The notes under the pieces were generated by a model. That model was given only the letters and a program-made list of their open reading frames with translations, was not told the DNA's origin and searched no databases. 64,000 bases of DNA from Bactrocera neohumeralis (Eukaryota > Arthropoda > Insecta > Diptera > Tephritidae). The position numbers and the translations under genes were made by a program. Positions 32,873-40,927 of the stretch are shown in pieces; the stretch's first letter is position 1; the number at the start of each line of letters is the position of its first letter. The stretch is from the NCBI RefSeq assembly GCF_024586455.1, contig NW_026089624.1:12057341-12121340 (forward strand), given 5' to 3'.

Positions 32873-33961
32873 TAGCAGATACAGGAGGTTCTACGAAGAG
32901 TGCATCAAAATGGCACATCAAGTGTTAATTGAGCCCGATAGGGCTGCACTCCTACCTACCTACCTATCTACCTACCTACACTAAATAGACGCAGCTCTTC
33001 AAATTCTGAACGAATTGCCTGTGCTATATCCTCTTTCATCGTTATATCGTCCAAGTCTCGCACTTCCACTGTAATTTCTTGTGTTAGAGATCTTATTTGT
33101 GCCTGAACTCCTAGTATCTTCACTATTTCCTCTCTATATTCCTTAGTACTTCCTGTCTGCGCTTTCTTTAGCTCCAACAGTATCTCACCTTTAGCTGTCT
33201 TTTTAATTCGTGAGACATTTTCCCCAAGCACTTGCAGGTTTTCATTCTGCTTAACCGCCCGAAGTATGTCTGCGTAAGACATGTCACCGGTTTTTGCGAT
33301 AACTATTGCTTCTGGTCGAAGGCGTGGTACGGCGTTTTCCTTCCTCTTGTTTTTATTTTTTTTGGGATTTACTTAGTATCGTGATCCAGGTTTCTTCCCT
33401 TGTCGCGTCCTTTTCTCCTCCCCCGAGATTTCTGCTTTCTCCTGCTTTCACAATTGGTTCGTCATGCGTTGTTTTAGTTCTTTTTGGAGGGGTTCGTCGC
33501 TTTATCTGCTTGTCACGTGGTCTTTTCGGTGTGACTTCAACAGTCGTCTGTTCCATAGCTACTCTTCTTCCTAAGTTAGCTTCCCGTTGTCGAATATGGT
33601 CATCTTGTGCACGGGTGTAGAGCTTCGATATTTCGCTAAGCAGTTCCCTCATGGGATTGTTGATAGTGCGCTGTGGCGGATGCATCATATCCGTTAGCTT
33701 TTGTATCATATCTCTAAGTTTATACATATGATCACGTTGCGACTGTGCTTTTTCCAATATCGGGGTGTTCTTCTGAAGCGTTGGGGGTGATGATTTCGAC
33801 CTCACTGGTCTTTGTGCGGAGAGCACCTTCACTGGCGATCTAGCCAAATGCGAGGCTTTTTTAAAGGGGTCTACTCCTGACATCGTCAATTGACTGGTGA
33901 CACCGCTGAGCTTGTTGCTACTATTGTTGTTGTTGTGTGTTTTTTCATTTATTGTCTCCAT

Positions 33962-34535
33962 TTATCAGTTTAACCAGCGCATCGTGTGCAGGGGGGCGGG
34001 CCGAAATAGACAGGAACGGGTATACCCTCGGGGGTATGCCTCTACCTCAGTTCCCTGAGGCCTGTCCTACGCTTTACCGGTTCCGGTAAACTCGGACGAA
34101 CCGGCGCTTGCCCGGAGCAACGCAGTCTACTAGTTCTGCGCCCAATGTACACTTCCTGACCAGGGCCCGAAGGGGCTGGTTACTGATTCATATCGTGGCT
34201 GACACTTCGGCAGAGCTGATCACATCACCCTCTCCACACCACCAGTGAAAACAGCTGGTGATGCTTCTAGGGACTCCCAGTGCGCCCCGGTATGGACCGG
34301 TCTTATTTACAGCCGCACCTAACATGGTGAACAGACGCTGACCAGGAAGCCGCTCACTTTGAGTCCGTCGCGCCTGGATTTTGGTCGGTCACCTATATTA
34401 GAGAGGCGGCAACTGTTCGCCTCTGTCGCAGGAGTTTCATCGGCCTGGCAGGCTTTTATACCGCATCCTCCACTCCTGCCGCTCATCGTCGGGGGTTGCT
34501 TATTCGTTTTAAATTATTTCGCAACTAACCTGCTA
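33962..34535 (-). other. R1-clade LINE 5' UTR, unit 3
   Basis: This is the GC-rich leader of the third R1 copy, with several point differences from units 1 and 2, ending at CCTGCTA (34529-34535). After this point the sequence differs from units 1 and 2, which fixes the LINE boundary. Confidence 0.6.
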
Positions 34536-35630
34536 ACGGCATCTCGACAAGATTAATTCTATGTCTTACTAACTCTCAAGTCTATTGCTATTGCCATTAC
34601 CAAATCTGTAAGTGGGCATTTGTTATCATAACATAATCATTTGCGCAAAGGCGTTGGGTAGGTAGGTTCGAGCTGATGTAGCGCTTGCTTTGAGCTCTTG
34701 AAAATTTTATTTTATCACATTGCGGAATGCCGTCGGGTGGGTAGCTGATGTAGCGCACGTTTTGAGCTCTTGCACTCCTTAAATCTTTTATGTGGAAAAC
34801 AAAAACAGGATAAAGATCCTTTTGTTTACAAATGTATTTCTGGGAAAAATAAAATAATAACAAAGGATAAAGATCCTTTTTTTTACAAATGTATTTCTGG
34901 GAAAAATAAGAAATCATATTTTTGGACTACTATATAATAATTGTGGAATGCATTTTATATACCAATTAAAATAATAAATTGAAAGCGAGCAATGATATTT
35001 TTGCTATTATAAGTATATTAAATTTAAGATTTCGCTTATTCCCAACCCAATTTGCATAATTTTTCTGTAAATTAACAATATTAAACTAAATATTAATTTT
35101 TTAGAAAAATGATATTTTGAAAATGTACTTTATTTTTATAAGATAACACAACAGTCTTGATAGTCGCTCTTCTAATTTTCATATTACCGAAATGAAAATG
35201 CCGTCGGCATATGTGCAAATGGGATATGTTGCCTCTTCGAAATTTTCATAGAAATGAAAACTGCGCTGTCAAACTGCTGAAGTGACAGCTTATAGCTTAC
35301 GATGTACGGCATACTAATTAGTTTGCCATATATTGTAAGCTATAAGCAATGTGGAGTCTCCACAGGCAATAGGCACGGCAATACAGTAAGTATGACATAC
35401 ATTCTATCCTGTCGAGATGCCCCGTAATGATTTGGCAATGGCAATAGCAATAGATTTGACAGTTAGTATGCCATAAATTTTTGACTGTCGAGATGCCCCG
35501 TTATGTTCAGTTTTATGTTGCTGCAAAGTATTTAACTATGATAGCATTAAATTTACCTCGGCACAGTCCATTGATCAGTAATTTAAATTTGTGTAGAAGA
35601 ACATTGTCTGACCAAAGTCGTTATCAGTTT
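34536..35630. other. Spacer of unit 3, with inverted arms and minisatellite
   Basis: The left arm (34536-34605) is an imperfect inverted copy of 35428-35497, both containing GTCGAGATGCC and GCAATAGCAATAGA. Two copies of the ~57-bp minisatellite lie at 34803-34910. The rest matches the AT-rich spacer of units 1 and 2. The spacer stops at CAGTTTCTT, where it joins R1 ORF2 directly, so the Helitron found in the other units is absent. The inverted arms suggest that the spacer derives from a DNA transposon of about 960 bp. Confidence 0.6.
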
Positions 35631-35793
35631 CTTCAACATTCGAAATTACCTACCTATTACTTTCAAAAATCATTACCTCGTTTACCGATTCCAAAATTAA
35701 AGTTAACAGCTTCTCGGTTTCTTTCTGCTGTACAGCCTCTTTTGGATCAGAAAGAATATGATCGCACCGTTCGAATTTTATCAGATTTTATAA
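35631..35793 (-). pseudogene. R1-clade LINE ORF2 C-terminal fragment (start of unit 4)
   Basis: This short piece matches the end of ORF2 and the region around its stop (8938-9100 in unit 2) and then stops matching at CAGATTTTATAA. It is joined to the spacer at a CAGTTTCTT string that also occurs in both parental sequences, which points to a microhomology-mediated deletion. It marks the right end of the R1-Helitron array. Confidence 0.75.
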
Positions 35794-36027
35794 CGGGTGA
35801 CGGAATCGAATTGCAGGCATTACTTCAAAACTACGACAATTTAAATAAACATACAAGCTACATATCAGAGCCATGGTAAGAACTTTTGCGTGTGAGTGTG
35901 CTTCTGCTTTATGGCCTTCCAAATTAATAAATGCAATAGGTTTGTATTCGTAATGGCCAAAGTTCATCTATTAATTATCTTGCGAATTTTAGATTAATAT
36001 AAAAATGTGCCGATAGAGAAGGCGATT
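35794..36027. other. Unassigned sequence at right edge of array
   Basis: No recognisable gene or repeat is seen here. A short plus-strand frame continues to a TAA at 35877 but has no known motif. Confidence 0.4.
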
Positions 36028-36300
36028 ACGATTCTTTTGGCGCCGCGATCTGAAGGTATGGGCGGTTAGAGGAAGTCCTCAGGATTAAAAAAAAATGTAT
36101 AAACATTTATATAGGCTGCGATTTAGAATAGCAACCCCCGATTTCGGGGTTAGAATCGGTATGTACAGATAGAGGAGGTCCTCCAGATCAATAATATATA
36201 TATATATATGTACGTACATATATAGTTGCCGCTGACTTATGGTTTTTGAGATATTTGCATTTACACTTACATTTTTAACTTTTATATCCGCTAACACTTG
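36028..36300 (+). repeat. Scattered ~140-bp repeat, two partial copies
   Basis: The first part has TTTTGGCGCCGCGATCTGAA and GAGGAAGTCCTCAGGATTAAA. The second has GGTTAGAATCGGTATG, GAGGAGGTCCTCCAGATCAA, a TA-repeat run and TTTTTGAGATATTTGCATTT. Both match the order of blocks seen at 3034-3172. Confidence 0.55.
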
Positions 36301-36424
36301 ACTAATTTGTTTCTAATCATTTATTTTATAATAAATAGTGCAAAAATAACATTAATTCCATATCAAACTTTAGTTAAAATCCATTTATTCATAAAATAAG
36401 AAAATGGTTGTAAACAAGCAAAAA

Positions 36425-36691
36425 AATCTTCCTAATTGGCGTAGACACCGCTTACGCGATTATAGCCGAGTTAACAACAGCGCGCCAGTCGTTTCTTCTT
36501 TTCGCTACGTGGCGCCAATTGGATATTCCAAGCGAAGCCAGGTCCTTCTCCACCTGGTCCTTCCAACGGAGTGGAGGTCTTCCTCTGCTTCCCCCGGCGG
36601 GTACAGCGTCGAATACTTTCAGAGCTGGAGTGTTTTCATCCATCCGGACAACATGACCAAGCCAGCGTAGCCGCTGTCTTTTAATTCGCTG
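36425..36691 (-). pseudogene. RTE-clade LINE 3' end fragment
   Basis: On the minus strand this reads the end of the same RTE family: MDENTPALKVFDAVPAGG, then RPPLRWKDQVEKDLASLGIS and RNDWRAVVNSAIIA, followed by the CTACGCCAATTAGGAAGA-type 3' end. It matches the last ~80 codons of the copy at 59307-62571 and is a 5'-truncated insertion, typical of incomplete reverse transcription. A two-residue deletion relative to the long copy removes one Gly-Arg pair in the GRGR stretch. Confidence 0.85.
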
Positions 36692-36850
36692 GGGGAAACT
36701 TTAGTTTACCATCCCACGATTTCAGGGTTAAAAATGGTATGGTTGGATAGAACTGATGCTCCTGATTAAGAATATATACAATTATTGCCGCCGCAAACTT
36801 ATAGTTTTCGAGATATTTGCATTTAAAGTTGAAAATTTTGCAAATTTTAT
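36692..36850 (+). repeat. Scattered ~140-bp repeat, third region
   Basis: This has GATTTCAGGGTTAAAAATGG, CTCCTGATTAAGAATATAT and TAGTTTTCGAGATATTTGCA, in the order found at 36135-36260. It directly follows the RTE fragment, which may have inserted into a pair of such repeats. Confidence 0.55.
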
Positions 36851-37194
36851 CTTGCAATTTCTCGATTTCTCTTAATTATTTATTTCATATTATGCACTTA
36901 CACTTCACTACATTGTTTCTACGTATTTTTTTTGGGAAATTATTTAGTTATTTGCTTAAAATAAGCATTTTATATTTTACACATTTTTCATTCCATGCAC
37001 AATAACAAAAGTATGCCTTGTTGACAGATAATAAGTGTTGCCATAATTACACATTTATCAAACGAATAAAAATGAATATAAAAATGCAGGAAACAAATAC
37101 CATCTGAAATAAATTTTCCATTGTATTAAGTTTTTAGGCTTATATGTGTATTTAATTGCGTCTAATAATTTTATAAAAGGATCATTATGATTAT
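36851..37194. other. AT-rich, no recognisable feature
   Basis: I see nothing that supports a gene or named repeat in this stretch. Confidence 0.5.
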
Positions 37195-37309
37195 TTGCAA
37201 TATTTTTTCTCCAAATATATTCAATACCATCGGCATACTCCAGCAGCTGTACACTAGGGGTATAACTTTTTTGCAACATAATATTTACATGGCCGTACAT
37301 GATGAGCAA
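37195..37309 (-). pseudogene. Trace of LINE reverse transcriptase (YAD motif)
   Basis: The minus strand reads YTPSVQLLEYADGIEYIWRK, which resembles YKSVQLLAYADDIDIIGVN of the RTE copies, with the second catalytic Asp changed to Gly. The match covers about 20 residues, so it is a weak trace of an old RTE-like insertion. Confidence 0.4.
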
Positions 37310-37503
37310 TGGTGAAAAAATATTAACCGCGTTTTTACTTTTTTGTTTTCTTTCAAAAAGTTACCGCACCAACGCAATTGAATTTTTTTTATTTTGATAA
37401 AAAAAAAATTGCAAAAAACGCGTTTAAAGTTTTCAAATCCCATAAGCCTCACTGTAAAAATTTGCACTATTTTGTGGATATCTCAGAGACCATGCATGAT
37501 ATT
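37310..37503. other. AT-rich, no recognisable feature
   Basis: The stretch includes A and T runs around an AACGCG motif in inverted form (CGCGTTTTTAC near 37330 and AAAAACGCGTTT near 37416). No gene is visible. Confidence 0.4.
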
Positions 37504-38171
37504 GGCTATGTTCGTAAATGCATCATGACGCGCATCATGACGATTGCATAACAAACAGAACGTTCAGAAATGCAATATTGCAACACTGCAATAATCAAGC
37601 GTTCAAAGAAGCAACACTTCTATCAACTGTCATACATAATTTCTATCAAAAAATTGTTTACTGCATTTAACTACGATGTCTGACGAAATGTAAGTGCAAA
37701 ACTGTTTTATTTTAATTTTTGTATTGGAATTTAGTTAAATTATGTTAATAATAATTGTATAAATTATTATTTTTAAATTTTTAGTGAAAATCTCAGTAAT
37801 GCGGAGACGCAGTTATTGCTGACAGTACGGTTGAATATGTCCTCGGGAAACGACTTTATTGTTTTAATAAATGATTTGTTTTTAGGTATTTTTCTTTTTA
37901 AAGACAAACATTTGTACCTACAAATATTTCTTTTTGACTTCAATACCCTTCTTTTTCTTAAATTTAAAGAAAATCTATCATTTCTTTGCTCACAAATTTC
38001 GTCTAGTGTTAGATTCAGCAAAATTTCCATTTTAGTACTATACGCGTTCAAAAATGCAAACAAATGTATCTGCAAATTGTCGAAAATTGTATAAGAAGTA
38101 TCAAACGTCAAACTTGCAGTGTTGCTACTGTTGCTTATGCTGCAAGTCATAATGCATTTACGAACATAGCC
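37504..38171. mobile_element. Short DNA transposon with 26-bp inverted ends (668 bp)
   Basis: The left end GGCTATGTTCGTAAATGCAT and the inverted right end agree at 25 of 26 positions. The flanks carry ATT on both sides, consistent with a 3-bp target duplication, although a longer terminal T would change this reading. The length and the open frames on both strands suggest a shortened derivative of a larger element. The superfamily is unknown; PIF/Harbinger-like is possible because of the 3-bp flank. Confidence 0.65.
37676..38094 (+). pseudogene. Possible two-exon reading frame in the 668-bp element
   Basis: ATG TCT GAC GAA AT at 37676-37689 is followed by a consensus donor GTAAGT, and the acceptor TTTTTAG at about 37778-37784 leads into an in-frame TGAAAATCTCAGT exon. 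The joined start would read MSDEIENLSNAETQLLLTV, a start style I associate with transposon-encoded proteins. The frame stays open to 38094, but the later part is hydrophobic and reads like the reverse of the minus-strand frame (37773-38258), so only the first ~30 residues look real. I do not recognise a domain. Confidence 0.35.
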
Positions 38172-38344
38172 ATTGATATAAAATTTTGATACGATATAAA
38201 ATCTACGTTTCGGCATCATTAACTCAAAAAAAAGTTTTTTTTGATTATTTTGCAACAAATATTATTTATTATTATTTATATCTAAGAAAAATATAGTTTT
38301 TGTTAATTCATTTTCTTTTTTTTTTTAATTAATTACACATATAT

Positions 38345-39990
38345 TTTATTTAGAGTTAGAAGCAATAAACTTAAGATTTAAACTGCGCTTAGATTTACGT
38401 TTCGGATAAATGTCTTGTATCAATTTGATGGCTCGTTCTGCGCATATATTCGAGCGCTGTTGGTTTGCAATAAATGAGTCTTCCTTCACCCAGTGTTTTA
38501 AAAAACATTGGTGCGCTGCTTTAAAAGGCTTTACCGATGTTTCTAATTTTGTGAAGTCATTTACATGAAAACGGTGGTCGAAAAACCATACGTCATATCA
38601 AGCGCCGCATATCAATTGACAAATACGCAACAGTTTTGTTCGGTGTTTGGCAATGAGTATGAATGTCAAAATGCAGAGTATAGCCCTTGAGTTCCAACAG
38701 GCGTAGCCTTGGTAGAGTCTTAAATTTTATATAAGGAAAGATTTTATTTTTTTCATAATATTTGAACGCTTGTCCCAGCTCTCATACAGATACTGCATGT
38801 CATCGCGTCATTTGATGCATCTTACTTTCAATTTTTCTTTGCCTTGAGCGAAACTTTGTTTTAGATCATCGAAATTATTGATCATTTCTGAAAATATATC
38901 GTACGGAATATTTGGTGATATTGATTTTCCATCCAGTTACTCATCCATTACATGTCTTAAAATCAGATCTAAAATATGATGTTGACAGCCCACATATTGC
39001 GGTGAATGTAAACCTTTTGTTGAAAAGTATTTTTGGAGTGAGATAACAACTCCATTTTTATGTCCTGTATTGGCGGTTGTTGTATCACACACAATCATTT
39101 TGATGGAGCCCCACAGTTGAAAATTATCGAGAACTTCCTTGATGCCTTCAAATATGGTTGAACTTCTTCCATTATCAAGATCCAAGACCGCCAATCTTAC
39201 TTTTCTGAACCCATTTTTTAGCACCACGGCCTGTATTTCTCTTTTACCGAATTTCTTCCCAGCAAAATGACACCAAATGTTATTCTTGAGTGAAGTCTTA
39301 TAATCTTCTTCCAAACGTTCTGCTGCTTATTTTGCTGCTTTTAAAATTCCTGGTTGTGTTGGTGTTGTTATATTAACTCCTGATTTCGCCAATTCTTGGC
39401 ACATTTTAGCAGCATTTTTGGTGGTCACATTGGCAGTTGTTACTATTTTCACTGCTGCCTTTGTAGAACAATTCGCTTGTTTAAGCCTTGAAGGTACTTC
39501 AAATTCTTCATAATTCGGGATGATATTGAAGATATTGATGACTTTAATATACTATTATTTTTGACGGAGGTATTTTCTTTCATTTTAAAAGCTATGTATG
39601 GGTGAAGCTTTACATCCTTAGTAGTTGTGTACCCAACTTCTCCGTTCGTTCTTATTTGGAGTTCATACAGCTCTTTATCTTCAGTACCAAGCCACATACC
39701 GTTTTTATTCGTTACATCAAATAATTTGTTAATGAGATTACCATGTTCCACTGCGTTTTTTAACGATTTATGGTATGTTTCTATGAGTTTTTGTATTTTA
39801 CGTTCAAGGTATACTTTTGCTATGATTGGAAAATTAAGTTTTGACCACAAATCAATCAGTTCTTTTCCAATAATCTCTCACCTCTTCACTTTGCTTTTTT
39901 TAATTTTTGCCAATGCATTGTATCATCCAATTATAGCGGCCAGCTTAGAAATTTTGCACAATTCGGTTAAAATTTTTCAATATTTACTAT
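38345..39990 (-). pseudogene. hAT-like transposase remnant, broken
   Basis: Read leftward, an N-terminal part (39850-39449) has LIDLWSKLNFPIIAKVYLERK. A middle part (39314-38937) has VRLAVLDLDNGRSSTIFEGI, IKMIVCDTTTANTGHKNG and YVGCQHHILDLILRHVMD. A C-terminal part (about 38480-38345) has RSNICAERAIKLIQDIYPK. The Asp in CDTT and the C-x-HH motif resemble the second catalytic Asp and the C-x2-H motif of hAT-type RNase H-fold transposases. Several stops and frame changes separate the pieces, near 39430, 39310 and 38935. I recall similar uncharacterised proteins from arthropod genomes, but the exact superfamily is uncertain. Confidence 0.5.
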
Positions 39991-40024
39991 TTCACGTCTT
40001 TTCGTTGTACTTTTTTTAAAAGCA

Positions 40025-40260
40025 ACTAATGCCCCTATTGCGGTTTTCAACCCAATGCATTTCAGTCGAAGTTTAAAAATTCGGTATTGCCAACTTCAAC
40101 TCAATCCGTCAAAAAAAATTGCGGTTGAAGTATGATCGAACTTCAACTTTTTTTTGGTATTGCGATTTTCAACTCTGTGCAAGTGGGGTTGACTAGCATA
40201 TAAATAAACTTCAACTGCTTAATAGCAGTTGAAGTTCAACGTTCGTGCAGTGAAATACAA
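40025..40260. repeat. Hairpin-rich segment with ACTTCAAC / GTTGAAGT motifs
   Basis: Inverted copies of ACTTCAAC occur at about 40092, 40124-40131, 40140-40147, 40208 and 40227. The last pair forms a perfect hairpin, AACTTCAACTGC-ttaata-GCAGTTGAAGTT, at 40207-40236. Such subterminal repeats usually mark transposase-binding ends of DNA transposons. The left edge reads TAATGCCCCTATTGCGG, which could be a TAA target site plus element end. Confidence 0.6.
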
Positions 40261-40277
40261 AAAAATATTAAAGAAAA

Positions 40278-40492
40278 ATGGAGGACGGGTAAAATAACTA
40301 TTTTAATTAATGTTAAATTAATTTAATTAATATTTTGTATAAGTTTTTAGAAAAAATAAAGTTGCAACAAAAAAGCAATTCGAAAAATTGGTGGAGTTAA
40401 TGGAGAAGTTTCCAGAAGTAGGAAGAGGAAAGCCACAATTTGGAAACAATAAATTCAAATTGAGGTGCAGCGCCTCAAAATTGCTAAATTAA
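40278..40492 (+). CDS. Short two-exon Myb/SANT-like reading frame, truncated
   Basis: Exon 1 (40278-40288) encodes MED and part of Gly. A 62-bp GT-AG intron follows (40289-40350), and exon 2 (40351-40492) continues in frame as KNKVATKKQFEKLVELMEKF and PEVGRGKPQFGNN to TAA at 40490. ATKKQFEKLVELMEKFPEVGRG resembles the first helix of Myb/SANT-like DNA-binding domains carried by PIF/Harbinger transposons and related fly proteins. The protein stops after 50 residues, so the second and third helices are missing. The stop may be a premature one, or the element may continue into the assembly gap. A palindrome, AAAATCTTcgcAAAGATTTT, follows the stop. Intron and start are inferred. Confidence 0.5.
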
Positions 40493-40827
40493 AATCTTCG
40501 CAAAGATTTTAATTTTTTTTGGTTATTTAAGACACAAAGTAATATTTTTTTTAATTTTATTTTTAATTATTCTGGAATGAAGTGATATTGTTATTTAATG
40601 AATTTATTTAAATAAAATTTAAATATATGCCTGAATAAATAGCACATTAGAAATAATAAATGAAATTTAATATTTTAATTATTTAGAGGAAAGTTTTTTT
40701 TTTTTGGCAACACTGGGCATTTATTGGTTGCTTTATTTTCATAAATATCTAATTTTAACGATATTGCTTAACGATTTGTTAAGTGAAGTGAAAGTGATTG
40801 AAAGTAATCGAAGTGAACATTAAGTAC
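40493..40827. other. AT-rich sequence up to the assembly gap
   Basis: This stretch includes AATAAA signals and long T runs and shows no recognisable gene. The last 70 bases (GATTGCTTAACGATTTG onward) carry AGTGAA repeats next to the gap. Confidence 0.4.
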
Positions 40828-40927
40828 NNNNNNNNNNNNNNNNNNNNNNNNNNNNNNNNNNNNNNNNNNNNNNNNNNNNNNNNNNNNNNNNNNNNNNNNN
40901 NNNNNNNNNNNNNNNNNNNNNNNNNNN
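40828..40927. other. Assembly gap, 100 Ns
   Basis: Exactly 100 Ns, the usual placeholder for a scaffold gap of unknown length. It lies just where the satellite array begins. Confidence 0.95.

Larger units (their letters stand above)
27831..32979 (+). mobile_element. LOA-clade LINE inserted in R1 ORF1
   Basis: This 5.15-kb non-LTR retrotransposon has two reading frames and an RNase H domain. It begins near GCTCTTTGAAGTTGGTCGCC and ends in a TACC repeat tail (about 32952-32979) instead of poly-A. The target is CTAC|ACTAA in ORF1, and the duplication merges with the tail, so its length cannot be fixed. The ORF1 domain and the presence of RNase H place it near LOA elements. It carries several frameshifts. 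Confidence 0.75.
27447..33961 (-). pseudogene. R1-clade LINE ORF1, interrupted and frameshifted, unit 3
   Basis: The N-terminal 200 residues lie at 33961-33353 and start METINEKTHNNNN. A frameshift in a T run near 33355 ends that piece. The next part, 33282-32980, matches the central domain starting MSYADILRAVKQNE. A LOA LINE follows after the Tyr codon near 32980, and the C-terminal zinc knuckles continue at 27830-27447 with CFRCLEYEHVAKAC and CIKCGGEGHFAKDC. The Gly-to-Glu change in the first knuckle and Cys-Lys-Ala-Trp in the third cluster are private changes. The protein cannot be made as a whole. Confidence 0.8.
19801..34535 (-). mobile_element. R1-clade LINE split by four nested insertions, unit 3
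   Basis: The third R1 copy is recovered by joining 19801-21089, 24330-24935, 26625-26887, 27371-27830 and 32980-34535. The gaps are filled by an RTE LINE, a hAT element, a solo LTR and a LOA LINE. Comparison with the uninterrupted unit 2 gives the insertion points and the target duplications. This is the most heavily invaded copy in the window and has also diverged most in sequence. Confidence 0.8.

Noticed and set aside
37676..38094. Host gene start with intron
   Set aside because: It lies between matching inverted ends, and the frame loses protein-like character after the first part of exon 2, so a transposon origin is likelier.
40493..40827. Right inverted end of the Myb-carrying element
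   Set aside because: AATGCCC occurs on both sides but the match is too short, and the gap prevents a decision.
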